Below the pieces are notes generated by a model. That model did no database searches and had not been told where the DNA came from. It saw nothing but the letters and a program-made list of their open reading frames with translations. A program made the translations under genes and the position numbers. From Stenotrophomonas sp. Ste86 (GTDB taxonomy: Bacteria > Pseudomonadota > Gammaproteobacteria > Xanthomonadales > Xanthomonadaceae): a DNA stretch of 64,000 nucleotides. Shown piece after piece: positions 1 through 8,435 of this stretch; the stretch's first letter is position 1; each line of letters begins with the position of its first letter. The stretch is from positions 62,001 through 126,000 of the forward strand of contig NZ_JALJRW010000004.1 of the NCBI RefSeq assembly GCF_024519465.1, read 5' to 3'.

Positions 1-337
1 GGTAGTCGTAGCCGAGCCGACGTGCCAGCCACGCGGCCTGGTTGCGCACGTTCGGCTTCTGGATCACTTCCTGCAGCGCGATCGCATCGGGGCGCAGCGC
101 CTGCAGCTCGCGCAGGATCACCTTGCGCCGCGCCGGCCAGTTTTCCCGGTCGTGATGCAGGTTGAAGGTGACCATGCTCATGCCCGGCCCGGCGCTGGCC
201 GCCGTACCCGGCGCCGTCGTGACCGCCGCAACCGGTGTCGGCTCGGCCGCGTGCACGACGCCGCTGAGCAGGCACGCCACGGCCAGGGCATGGACAAACG
301 CACAGCGCGCGCGTGCAGTGAAAGCAGACGTCCGCAT
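1..337 (-). CDS. Endonuclease/exonuclease/phosphatase family protein, exported (partial, N-terminal part)
   Basis: This is the first 112 codons of a minus-strand gene that runs off the left edge. An N-terminal signal peptide (residues 1-30: positively charged start, Ala/Leu/Val core, VVHAAE cleavage region) is followed by MVTFNLHHDR, LQALRPDAIALQEV and NVRNQAAWLARRLGYDY. This is the start of the EEP (DNase I-like) fold, with the Asn and the LQE Glu that bind metal. EEP enzymes cleave phosphodiesters in nucleic acids, sphingomyelin or inositol phosphates; the substrate cannot be told from this part. The ATG overlaps the stop of the upstream gene by one base (TAATG), so it is the last visible gene of the sugar operon. 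The family call is firm, the specific function unknown. Confidence 0.8.
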   Translation of the reverse strand, partial: MRTSAFTARARCAFVHALAVACLLSGVVHAAEPTPVAAVTTAPGTAASAGPGMSMVTFNLHHDRENWPARRKVILRELQALRPDAIALQEVIQKPNVRNQAAWLARRLGYDY

Positions 338-3300
338 TACTGTGCCTTGCGTTCTGCGCGACGTACCGAAGACGGCACGTCGATCTCGACCTTGGCCGGC
401 ACCTGGGTGATGCGCAGCTCGCCATTCAACCACTGTGCCGGTTCGCCGTTGACCAGGGTGTCGCCCGGTTCGCCACTGTACGGCCAGCGCAGGATGACCC
501 CGCCCTGCGGCGGCACCACGCCGGCCGCGACCTCCAGCACCAGCTGCTTGTCGCTACGGCTCAATGCGTAGCTGAGCTGCCCGTTCGGCGTACGCAGGCC
601 TTTGATCGCCACGCCTTTGCCATCCAGCCAGCGCGACGGCACGCCGGCGGCGAGCACCAGGCTGTCGTCGACATCACGGTTGTAGGCGAACATGTCCAGC
701 GCCGAGCGCACGAAGTCCGAGGCCACCCAGGCATGCGGCAGGTCGCCGACGAAGAACGGCTTGCGCGGTGTATGCGAGACCACTTCGGCCCACTGGTTCC
801 AGGCCTGCGGCGCGCGGTCCTTGAAGAAGAACTCGGTGGCCTGCCAGGCGCGGTCGCGCCAGCCCAGGCGCACGAACGCGGCCACGTTGCGCCACTCGTA
901 GGGGGTGTAGTCCTTCCACTCGCGCTTGCCGTCGCGGCGTTCCACGAACTGCGTCCAGTACCGCTCGAAGGTGTTGTCCAGGTACGGCTGTGGCAGGCGC
1001 CCCTGTTCGCCACCCGGGGCCAGCGCGATGGTGGTCGAGGTGGCGTCGAAATCGCCCAGCTCGGCCGAACCGGGCAGGTAGTCGATCTTGTGCTGGGCCA
1101 CCGCCGCCTGCAGCGAGGCCGCGAGGTCGTCACGGAACTGGTCGCGCGAGGCGCTGATCTGCATGGCCTCGGCCTTGCCCAGCGTGCTGGCGATGATCGC
1201 CGCATCCTTGTAGCCGCGCAGCGCCCAGAAATTGTCCCAGTACGAATGCATCGGCTTGGCCGAGTAGCCTTCGTGGCTGATCGACACCGGCATCATCCCG
1301 TAAAAGGCCGGGTTGCGCGCGCGGTTCTCCTCGGTGCGCTCGCTCAGGCGCAGCTGCTCCATGTAACCGTAGGCGCCCTGCACGTGCGGCCACATCGCCT
1401 CCAGGAAGGTGCTGTCGCCGGTATAGCGCCAGTACTCGGCAATGTTGAAGATCAGCTCGCCATGGCTGTCGTTCTCCGGCACCGGATCGCTGCCGCGCGG
1501 ATCCACGCAGCACGGCACCTTGCCGTTGTCGAACTGATGCGGCGCATACCAGCTGACGTACTCGCGCACCGCATCGCTGCGGCCCATGCGCAGCAGGCCT
1601 TCGGAAATCATCGCGCCGTCGCGGATCCAGCTGCGCGAATACGACCGCGTGCCCGGCTGGATGCTCGGGCCGATCCGCGAGATCAGCATGTGCGCCAGCG
1701 CGGTGCGCAGGGTGTCGGCCAGCGGCTTGCCGGCGGCGGGCACCTGCAGGGTCACCTGGTCCAGCTTGGTGCGCCACATCGAGGCCACGGTCTGCTGCGC
1801 CTTGGCCGCGTCGAAGTCCTTGGGCATGGTCCACGCGCCGGTCTGCGGCAGCACCAGCGCGACCTCGCGGCTCTGGCCCGGTTCCAGCTTCCAGCGGTAC
1901 ACCAGTGCGCCGGAGGCCAGGCCGGTGGGATCGCGGACCTCGGTGGTGGTCGGCAGCTTGCCGCTGGCCAGGTGCACCACGTCCAGCTTGCTGTCGAAGG
2001 TGGTGGCGAAGGTGGCGTCCGGCGCCTGCGCCGGGTACACGCGCGGGGTGCCGTTGACCTCGACGTCGCTGGCCTCCACCGACAGGTTGTCGATGCGGCT
2101 GAAGCCGCCGACGGTGTTGAGGAACTGGGTGGGCGGATTGACCTGCCACGGGCGTACGGCCAGTGCCAGGGTGTATTCGTGGGCGACCTTGTCCGGGTTG
2201 CGCAGGGTGTAGCGACCGACCAGCTGCGCCTTGTCGGGGGTGCCCTGCACGAAGCCGGTGACCTGCAGCGCGGCCTTGTCGTGGCTCCAGTCGACGCTGG
2301 CGATGGGCAGGTAATCGTCCTGCAGCGACTGCCTGCTGGTCACATCGGCCCAGCTCAGCAGCTTCTTGCCGTCCACCAGCACGAACGGCTCGACGCTGAA
2401 GCTGGCCTTGGCCACTTCCAGCGCGCCGTCTTCGCCGATCAACGCCTGTTCGCGGCCACCATCCAGGCCCAGCAGCGTCCAGTACGGCTGTTCGCCGCTG
2501 AAACCGCGCGGCACCGAACCGCGTGGCAGGTCGGCACCGACCGAGCGGATGAAGTCATTGGGGGTGTCGGCGAAATCCAGCGGCTTGAGGCTGATATCGC
2601 GGATGCCGTAGCGCCAGCTCGGGCCGCCCTTGAGGTCGAAACGCAGGTAGCGCGCCTCGGTATCGGGCAGCGCCAGCCAGTCGCGGTCACCACCGCCACC
2701 GACCACCTCGCGCACTTCCTTCCAGCTACGGCCATCCTGCGAGGTACGCACCACGTACCGGGTGGCTTCCAGCCCCGGCAGCCACTGGATCACCGCACCG
2801 CCGAACTCGCGCACCTTGTGCAGGTCCAGGCTGATGGTCTGCTCGGCCACGCCGCCGCTGATCCACACCGTGTCCGGTTTGCCGTCGGCGATGCGGCTCT
2901 GCAGTGCGGTGGCGGTGTCGGCGATCACCGACGGCGTCAACGCCGAGGTATCCATCGGCGGCAGGCCCTGCAGGGTCAAGCGGTCGAAGCACACCGTGCC
3001 CTTGCCGCCCACCTTGCTGTAAATCGTGAATTCGATCGCGGCGCTGCGGGCGAGCGTGGTTTCCTTGGACGGCCCCCAGGCCTTCTCGATCTGGCGCGCG
3101 CGGTACTGCACGCTGCTCCACGCCTTGGGGAAGGTGTAACCGGGCCGGTTGACCCACCACACGTTGTCACCGCTGGCGTCGATCAGCTTGAACTGCAGGT
3201 CGTTGGACGGGGAGTCGCCGCGCAGCTGCAGGCCGAACTGGTAGTTGGCCGGGTACTCGATGCCCAGCTCGCGGCGGATGCCGACGTAGCCGGAAACGTC

Positions 3301-3522
3301 GTGAAAATCGTAGTCCACGCACAGCGCGCGCCCGCCGCCACTGCCGACCACGCTGCGCAGCGAACCGCTGACCTGGTCGGACACCACCAGTTTCCACGGA
3401 CTCATGTCGTCGAAGCTGTCCAGCACCTTCGGTGCCGGCAACGCTGCCGGCGCGGCGGCCGGGGCCGCCATCGACCACATCAGCCCAAGACCCAGACCCA
3501 CCGCGACGACGGCATGTTTCAC
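337..3522 (-). CDS. Secreted six-hairpin glycosidase-like protein with discoidin (F5/8 type C) domain
   Basis: A 1061-residue exported protein. The start is a GTG at 3522 that overlaps the upstream permease stop (GTGA); the open frame runs further to 3717 but only as an antisense of the permease gene, and the GTG gives a good signal peptide (residues 1-26, Ala/Leu-rich). Domains by eye: a beta-sandwich carbohydrate-binding-like region (about 35-165), an F5/8 type C/discoidin-like region (about 195-315, with SRIADGKPDTVWIS and ARYLRFDLKG), a linker beta domain, and a large helical region (about 600-950) with SRSWIRDGAMI and VPENDSHGELIFN. The last resembles the (alpha/alpha)6 toroid of glucoamylase-like enzymes, with acidic residues suited to catalysis. 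It is probably a periplasmic or secreted glycosidase acting on the oligosaccharides handled by the neighbouring glucanase and transporter. The exact substrate is an inference; I cannot assign a GH number. Confidence 0.75.
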   Translation of the reverse strand: MKHAVVAVGLGLGLMWSMAAPAAAPAALPAPKVLDSFDDMSPWKLVVSDQVSGSLRSVVGSGGGRALCVDYDFHDVSGYVGIRRELGIEYPANYQFGLQLRGDSPSNDLQFKLIDASGDNVWWVNRPGYTFPKAWSSVQYRARQIEKAWGPSKETTLARSAAIEFTIYSKVGGKGTVCFDRLTLQGLPPMDTSALTPSVIADTATALQSRIADGKPDTVWISGGVAEQTISLDLHKVREFGGAVIQWLPGLEATRYVVRTSQDGRSWKEVREVVGGGGDRDWLALPDTEARYLRFDLKGGPSWRYGIRDISLKPLDFADTPNDFIRSVGADLPRGSVPRGFSGEQPYWTLLGLDGGREQALIGEDGALEVAKASFSVEPFVLVDGKKLLSWADVTSRQSLQDDYLPIASVDWSHDKAALQVTGFVQGTPDKAQLVGRYTLRNPDKVAHEYTLALAVRPWQVNPPTQFLNTVGGFSRIDNLSVEASDVEVNGTPRVYPAQAPDATFATTFDSKLDVVHLASGKLPTTTEVRDPTGLASGALVYRWKLEPGQSREVALVLPQTGAWTMPKDFDAAKAQQTVASMWRTKLDQVTLQVPAAGKPLADTLRTALAHMLISRIGPSIQPGTRSYSRSWIRDGAMISEGLLRMGRSDAVREYVSWYAPHQFDNGKVPCCVDPRGSDPVPENDSHGELIFNIAEYWRYTGDSTFLEAMWPHVQGAYGYMEQLRLSERTEENRARNPAFYGMMPVSISHEGYSAKPMHSYWDNFWALRGYKDAAIIASTLGKAEAMQISASRDQFRDDLAASLQAAVAQHKIDYLPGSAELGDFDATSTTIALAPGGEQGRLPQPYLDNTFERYWTQFVERRDGKREWKDYTPYEWRNVAAFVRLGWRDRAWQATEFFFKDRAPQAWNQWAEVVSHTPRKPFFVGDLPHAWVASDFVRSALDMFAYNRDVDDSLVLAAGVPSRWLDGKGVAIKGLRTPNGQLSYALSRSDKQLVLEVAAGVVPPQGGVILRWPYSGEPGDTLVNGEPAQWLNGELRITQVPAKVEIDVPSSVRRAERKAQ

Positions 3523-4355
3523 CCTTTGACACTCCCCAGCAGCAGACCTTGGATGTAGTAACGCTGCAATGCCAGGAACAGCAGCAGCACCGGCACCACC
3601 GTGACCACCGCACCGGCCATCATCATCTCCACGTCCATGATGTGTTCGCGCGACAGGGTGGCCAGGGCGACTGGCAGAGTGTAGTGCTCCTGGTCGGTCA
3701 GCACGATCAACGGCCACATGAAATCGTTCCAGGCGCCCATGAAGGTGAAGATCGACAGCGTTACCAGCACCGGCTTGAGCATCGGCAGCACGATCTGGAA
3801 GAAGATGCGCATCTCCCCTGCCCCGTCCATGCGCGCCGCTTCCAGCAGCTCATCGGGGATCGAGCGTGCGTACTGGCGCACCAGGAAGATGCCGAACACG
3901 CTGGCCAACGCCGGCACGACCACGCCGCCGAAGCTGTTGACCAGGCCCAGCTGCTTCATCAGCAGGAACAGCGGCAGCATCGCCACCTGCGCCGGAATCA
4001 CCAGCGCCGCCAGCAGCACCTGGAAGATGCGCTCGCGGCCGGCGAAACGCAGCTTGGCGAACGCATAGCCGGCCATGGTGTTGAGCAGCAGCGAGCCCAG
4101 CGTGATCGCCAGCGACACGCCCAGGCTGTTGATGAAGTTGTTGCCCATGCCGGTGCGCGCGAACAACTCGTGGTAGTTCGCGGTGGTCAACGAGGACGGC
4201 AGCAGCGGCGGCGGGAAATGCGCCGCCTCGCCAGTGGGCATGAACGACACCGACAGCATCCACAGCAACGGCGCCAGGCTGACCAGCGCCAGCACGGTCA
4301 GGCCGCCATTGATCCACCATGCATGCCAGCGCGACTGGCCGATTTCACGACTCAT
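3519..4355 (-). CDS. Carbohydrate ABC transporter permease (MalG type)
   Basis: A 278-residue inner-membrane permease of a CUT1-type sugar importer. The start chosen is the ATG at 4355 (MSREIGQSRW), which overlaps the stop of the upstream permease (ATGA); the longer open frame is not credible. About six membrane helices are visible, beginning with GGLTVLALVSLAPLLWML. The cytoplasmic EAA loop that docks onto the ATPase reads EAARMDGAGEMRIFFQIVLP. With the MalF-like partner and the solute-binding lipoprotein it forms the membrane part of the importer. No ATPase gene is present in this locus, so a shared MsmK/UgpC-like ATPase elsewhere must energise it (inference, common for this class). Confidence 0.93.
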   Translation of the reverse strand: MSREIGQSRWHAWWINGGLTVLALVSLAPLLWMLSVSFMPTGEAAHFPPPLLPSSLTTANYHELFARTGMGNNFINSLGVSLAITLGSLLLNTMAGYAFAKLRFAGRERIFQVLLAALVIPAQVAMLPLFLLMKQLGLVNSFGGVVVPALASVFGIFLVRQYARSIPDELLEAARMDGAGEMRIFFQIVLPMLKPVLVTLSIFTFMGAWNDFMWPLIVLTDQEHYTLPVALATLSREHIMDVEMMMAGAVVTVVPVLLLFLALQRYYIQGLLLGSVKG

Positions 4356-5233
4356 ACCAACTGCCTCTTGCGGCCGAAACGCAGCATGACGCTGGTGACG
4401 GCCAGGATGATCAGGAACAGCAGGAACGCCACCGCGGAGGCACGCCCCAGGTTCCACCACTTGAAGCCTTCTTCGAACATGAAATACAGCACGCTGACGG
4501 TGCTCTGCAGTGGGTCGCCGCGGGTCATCACGTAGGGCTCGGCGAACAGCTGGAAGTAGCCGGACACGGTAATCACCCCGACCACCAGCAGCACCGGGCC
4601 GAGCATCGGCAGGGTGATGTGCAGGAACTGCTTCCAGCGCGAGGCGCCGTCGATGCGCGCGGCCTCGTACAGGTCATGCGGGATCGCCTGCAGGCCGGCC
4701 AGGAAGATCACCATGTTGTAGCCGAAGTTCTTCCACACCGCGAACAGCATGATGGTCGGCATGGCCCAGTTGGGATCGCCCAGCCAGTCGATCGGGCTGA
4801 TCCCGAGGTGGCCCAGGCCGTAGTTCACCAGGCCGTAGCTGGTATGGAACAGGTAGCGCCAGATCACCGCCACCGCCACCAGCGTGGTCACCACCGGGGC
4901 GAACAGCGCGGTGCGGAACAGCGCCTTGAAGCGCGCGGCCGGGGCGTTGAGCAGGATCGCCGCACCCAGCGACACCGCGATCGACATCGGCACGCCGACG
5001 ATCACGAAGTAGGTGGTGTTCCACAGCGACTTCCAGAACATCGGGGTCTGCAGCAGGTCGATGTAGTTGCCCAGCCCGACGAAGCGCAGGTTGCCCCCGT
5101 CGGCCAGGGAGTACAGGTCGAAGTCGGTGATGCTCAGTGCCAGCGCCGAGAACACCGGGAGGCCGAAGAACACGCCGATGACCAGGATGGCCGGGCCGGC
5201 GAACATCCAGCCGGCGAGCGAACGCTGCTTCAT
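4352..5233 (-). CDS. Carbohydrate ABC transporter permease (MalF type)
   Basis: A 293-residue permease, partner of the MalG-like protein encoded directly downstream. The first helix is WMFAGPAILVIGVFFGLPVF, and the EAA loop is EAARIDGASRWKQFLHITLP. Start and stop each overlap neighbouring genes by four bases (ATGA), which means translational coupling in the order solute-binding protein, MalF-like, MalG-like, glycosidase. The size is short compared with MalF of Escherichia coli but usual for LacF/UgpA-type subunits. The transported sugar is not readable from the sequence; the neighbouring glucanase suggests gluco-oligosaccharides. Confidence 0.93.
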   Translation of the reverse strand: MKQRSLAGWMFAGPAILVIGVFFGLPVFSALALSITDFDLYSLADGGNLRFVGLGNYIDLLQTPMFWKSLWNTTYFVIVGVPMSIAVSLGAAILLNAPAARFKALFRTALFAPVVTTLVAVAVIWRYLFHTSYGLVNYGLGHLGISPIDWLGDPNWAMPTIMLFAVWKNFGYNMVIFLAGLQAIPHDLYEAARIDGASRWKQFLHITLPMLGPVLLVVGVITVSGYFQLFAEPYVMTRGDPLQSTVSVLYFMFEEGFKWWNLGRASAVAFLLFLIILAVTSVMLRFGRKRQLV

Positions 5234-6567
5234 TGCACCGCCCCCACTGCGCTGGAATGCACGCCGGTACCGGCGGCCTTTTCCTGCGCATCGCGTTCAT
5301 GCATCCAACGGCGCTTGGCGAGGACCTTGTCCACGCGCTTGTCCAGTTCCTTCACTGCCACATCCTGGTCGAGGCCACCACGCACCACCTGTTCGGTGAT
5401 GATCCGCATTTCCTGCACGATCCGCTCCCACTCCAGCACCTTCGGCGTGGGCTTGACGCGTTCCAGCTGGTCGCGGAACGGCTGCGCCAGCGGGTCATTG
5501 GCCAGCGAGGGGTATTCCCAGGTGCTGCGCCGCGGCGGCAGGTCGCCGATGATGGAATGGAAACGTTCCTGGATCGCCGGGCGCGACAGGAATTCGATCA
5601 GCTTCCACGACGCTTCCTTCTGCTGCGAGGAGCGGAAGATCACCAGGCTGGTGCCACCGGCGATGCCTGCGCCCGGGCCGTCCGGACCCGGCAGTGCGGC
5701 GGTGCCCCACTTGCCTTCCAGTTCCTTGGGCTGCAGCTTCTTGAACTCGCGGATATTCCACGGGCCGGACAGGTAGAACACGTTGAAGCCGCGGAAGAAC
5801 TCATCCCACACGTTGGAGATCTGCGTCTCGGACATGCGCGGTGCCCAGCCCTGGGCGAACATGTTTTCGTAGAAGCCCAACGTCTTGCGGAAGCCCGGGC
5901 TGCTGAAATTGCCGCGGGTGTCGTCATCGCGCAGCAGCGGGTCGGGCTGCTGCAGGGCGAAGGACAGCTGCTGCTCGAACTCGTTGATCGGCATCAGCAC
6001 CGCATAGCGCTTGGGCCCCTGCATCTTCTTGATGGCCGCCATCATCTCGTTCCACTCCGCCCAGGTGCGCGGGGGGTGGTCGTAGCCGGCCTGGGCCAGC
6101 AGGTCCTTGCGGTAGTACAGCAGGCGCGTATCGACATACCACGGCACCCCGACCAGCTCGTCATGCACGACGTTGGTGTCCCAGATGCCCTGGAAGTAGT
6201 CGGCCGGATCCACCACCTTGGACTGGGCCACGTACGGCTGCAGCGGCACCAATGTGTTGAGCTCGGCGAACTCGGGGATCCAGGTGTTGCCGAGCTGGCA
6301 CACGTCCGGCAGCCCGTCGGCGGCGAAGGCGGTCAACAGCTTCTCGTGCGCGGCCGTCCATGGGATGTTCTGCACATCGACGTGGATACCGGGATTTTCC
6401 GCTTCGAACTCGCTGATCAGGCCGCTGACCACCTCGGCCTCGCGGCCCATCGCCCAGAAGCGCACGGTGACCCCTTCAGGCTCCTTGCGACAGCCACCCA
6501 GCAACACGCTGCCGACCAGCAGCAGCAACAGACTCAGACCCAGCGTGGGGCGCGACGACAATGGCAC
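5230..6567 (-). CDS. Sugar ABC transporter solute-binding lipoprotein
   Basis: A 445-residue family 1 extracellular solute-binding protein. It starts with GTG and has a lipoprotein signal ending in LLGGC, so Cys26 should be lipidated and the protein anchored in the periplasm. Typical family blocks follow: VTVRFWAMGREAEVVSGL, LPDVCQLGNTWIPEFA, GVPWYVDTRLLYYRKDLL and WKLIEFLSRPAIQERF. It delivers the sugar to the two downstream permeases; its stop overlaps the MalF-like start. The upstream GH144-type gene ends three bases before it, so it lies in the same transcript. Confidence 0.93.
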   Translation of the reverse strand: MPLSSRPTLGLSLLLLLVGSVLLGGCRKEPEGVTVRFWAMGREAEVVSGLISEFEAENPGIHVDVQNIPWTAAHEKLLTAFAADGLPDVCQLGNTWIPEFAELNTLVPLQPYVAQSKVVDPADYFQGIWDTNVVHDELVGVPWYVDTRLLYYRKDLLAQAGYDHPPRTWAEWNEMMAAIKKMQGPKRYAVLMPINEFEQQLSFALQQPDPLLRDDDTRGNFSSPGFRKTLGFYENMFAQGWAPRMSETQISNVWDEFFRGFNVFYLSGPWNIREFKKLQPKELEGKWGTAALPGPDGPGAGIAGGTSLVIFRSSQQKEASWKLIEFLSRPAIQERFHSIIGDLPPRRSTWEYPSLANDPLAQPFRDQLERVKPTPKVLEWERIVQEMRIITEQVVRGGLDQDVAVKELDKRVDKVLAKRRWMHERDAQEKAAGTGVHSSAVGAVQ

Positions 6568-6570
6568 TGC

Positions 6571-8184
6571 TTACTTCCCCTGCTGCTGGTTGCGGTTCGT
6601 ATTGGAACTGTTCTTCTGTTCCTGGGCCGCTGCCGCGCGCGATTCGGCGATGCCGACCGAGCGCGCCGAGGCCGCTTTTTCATCTTTCTGCAGTTCCATC
6701 GGCTGGTCCTCGCCTTCGGGGGTCAACCAGCCACCGCTGAAGCCGGCCCGTTCCAGGCCCTTGCGGATGTGCACGTTCTTCTTCATCACGTCCCAGACGA
6801 AATCGTTCCGGTAGTTGGCGATCATGGTCAGGATCGGGCCCTGGTCGATGCCGATGTAGTCACTGGCCACCCAGCCGCGGTCGGGCACCAGCCGACCGGT
6901 CTTGATCGGGATGTCGTAGTTGAAGCTGGGGTTGAACGAATCCAGGAACCCGTAGCTGGAATAGATGTAGTCGCCGTAGCGCTTGTGCATTTCCAGCGTG
7001 GCCGGGATCACTTCTTCCGGGGCGAACACCACCGAGGCGATGGCCGCGGTCGGGGCGATCGTGCCGTCGTCGAAGTTTTCGCGCAGGCCGGCGCCGCGCG
7101 AGGAGTAATGGCGGAACTGACGCTGCTCGCCGCGGTACTCCTGGGTGGTGTTCTGCGGACCATCGCTGGCGGTCAGGCCCCACACGTTTTCGCCGTAGTC
7201 CTTCCAGTTCATCGGATTGGCGATGGCGTACTCGCGCTGGGCCAGCGCGGCCGAGCGGCTGTTGAGGAAGTAGGTGCTGCCGCGCTCGCGCATGTAGGCA
7301 TCCTGGATGTCACGGAAGTCCACCCACACATGCGTGTACTGATGGCCGAACAACGGCCCGAAGGACAGGTATTCCTGGCCCTGGTAGACGCCCCAGTCGT
7401 TGTCGTAGGTGCGCGTCCACACCGTCCAGGCATCCGGGCTGACCGGATGGGTCGGCGAGCCGAGCGCGAGGATGTAGACCATCATCGCCTCGTTGTAGCC
7501 CATCCAGTCGTGGTCGATGAAGCCGCTCTCGGGGAACCAGCCCATCGAGATCAGCGGCGCGCGCTGCTGCAGCCACGGCCAGTCCACGCGCTTGTACAGG
7601 GTCTCGGCGATGTCGCGGATTTCCTTCTCGCGTGAATCGTCACCGGTGTAATACGACTGGGCAAACAGCACGCCCATCATCAGCAGCGCGGTGTCCACGC
7701 TGGAGAGCTCCACCCAACTGTCGTAGCGCGCGCCCTTCTGCATGTCCAGGAAGTGGTAGTAGAAGCCCTTGTAGCCGCCCTTGCCGGTGCGCTGCGGCCC
7801 CATCGGCAGGTCGCGGAAGAACTTCAGCGTCAGCAGGGTGCGGTCCACGGCCTGGGTACGGCTGACCCAGCCGTTCTCCACGCCGATCGGATAGGCGGTA
7901 AGCGCGTAACCGACCGAGGCGATGCTGGCGAACGGACGCGAGGGATAGCGGTCCGGGCTGAGGCCATTGACTTCGTTGGTGGTGTCCCAGAAGAACTGGA
8001 ACGTGCGGCGCTCGATATCGTCAAACAGCGGCGGCAGCTCGGGCTTCATCGGGCGCGGCGGCACGTCAGCCTCGACCAGGATGACCGGCGGCTTCGGCTT
8101 TTCGGGCTTGTCCGGCGCCTGCTTCTGGCAACCGGCGATGGCCACGGAGAGCAACGCCAGCGACACCATCCGAGATGCATTCAT
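6571..8184 (-). CDS. GH144-type (glucoamylase-like domain) lipoprotein, probable beta-1,2-glucan hydrolase
   Basis: A 537-residue lipoprotein. The ATG at 8184 follows an AAGGTGG ribosome-binding site, and the lipobox AIAGC puts lipidated Cys at residue 19. The body is the glucoamylase-like (alpha/alpha)6 domain of family GH144: RTFQFFWDTTNEVNGLSPDR, PFASIASVGYALTAYPIGVE, GFYYHFLDM, SSVDTALLMMGVLFA, FIDHDWMGYNEAMMVYILAL, GPLFGHQYTHVWVDFRDIQD and VWGLTASDGP. Characterised GH144 enzymes are endo-beta-1,2-glucanases (family knowledge), so the locus may use beta-1,2-glucans such as osmoregulated periplasmic glucans of other bacteria. It is first in the solute-binding/permease/glycosidase operon and has a LacI-type operator 54 bases upstream. 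The substrate is an inference from the family. Confidence 0.8.
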   Translation of the reverse strand: MNASRMVSLALLSVAIAGCQKQAPDKPEKPKPPVILVEADVPPRPMKPELPPLFDDIERRTFQFFWDTTNEVNGLSPDRYPSRPFASIASVGYALTAYPIGVENGWVSRTQAVDRTLLTLKFFRDLPMGPQRTGKGGYKGFYYHFLDMQKGARYDSWVELSSVDTALLMMGVLFAQSYYTGDDSREKEIRDIAETLYKRVDWPWLQQRAPLISMGWFPESGFIDHDWMGYNEAMMVYILALGSPTHPVSPDAWTVWTRTYDNDWGVYQGQEYLSFGPLFGHQYTHVWVDFRDIQDAYMRERGSTYFLNSRSAALAQREYAIANPMNWKDYGENVWGLTASDGPQNTTQEYRGEQRQFRHYSSRGAGLRENFDDGTIAPTAAIASVVFAPEEVIPATLEMHKRYGDYIYSSYGFLDSFNPSFNYDIPIKTGRLVPDRGWVASDYIGIDQGPILTMIANYRNDFVWDVMKKNVHIRKGLERAGFSGGWLTPEGEDQPMELQKDEKAASARSVGIAESRAAAAQEQKNSSNTNRNQQQGK

Positions 8185-8237
8185 CGACCACCACCTTTTG
8201 CGCATGTTCGTGCTGCAGAGCATAGCCTCAACCAAGC

Positions 8238-8251
8238 TGAAATCGTTTACA
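8238..8251. promoter_or_regulatory. Predicted LacI-family operator upstream of the GH144 operon
   Basis: TGAAATCGTTTACA fits the pseudo-palindrome TGWAANCGNTNWCA used by LacI/GalR-family repressors at every fixed position. It lies 54 bases before the GH144 start. The only other match I found in the window is in front of the LacI gene of the same locus, which supports regulation of both transcripts by that protein. Confidence 0.65.
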
Positions 8252-8261
8252 GATCACGATC

Positions 8262-8283
8262 AAAAAAAATCCGCCAGAGCGGA
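8262..8283 (-). terminator. Probable intrinsic terminator, TonB receptor transcript
   Basis: Read on the minus strand, the stem TCCGC/GCGGA (loop TCTG) is followed by eight T residues. It lies between the TonB receptor gene and the glucanase operon. The stem is only five pairs, so strength is uncertain. Confidence 0.5.
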
Positions 8284-8291
8284 CCGTCTGC

Positions 8292-8316
8292 GTACCGACC
8301 CACGGTCGGCACCTAC
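8292..8316 (-). repeat. SMAG-type palindromic repeat
   Basis: On the minus strand a GTAG head is followed by the arm GTGCCGACC, loop GTG and arm GGTCGGTAC. It is part of the family of GTAG-headed stem-loops spread through this window, and lies in the TonB receptor/GH144 spacer. Confidence 0.7.
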
Positions 8317-8395
8317 CGCACACGCGCTTGCCCATCCGTGGACGGCAAGCGCCTGTACAGTCCCGCCGACCGGCCCAAGCCGGCCGACGGTACTG

Positions 8396-8424
8396 CCCGG
8401 CACCGTCCCAGGGACGATGCCGGG
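8396..8424. repeat. Strong stem-loop downstream of the TonB receptor gene
   Basis: Two 14-base arms (CCCGGCACCGTCCC and GGGACGATGCCGGG) pair with one mismatch around a single A. It starts 12 bases after the receptor stop and could act as a terminator or protect the 3' end; there is no T tract directly behind it. Confidence 0.6.
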
Positions 8425-8435
8425 TATTGCAGGAA

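Noticed and set aside
733..3558. 941-codon plus-strand open frame
   Set aside because: Antisense shadow of the glycosidase-like gene; Arg/His/Gln-rich product with no recognisable domain, typical of reverse frames in GC-rich DNA.
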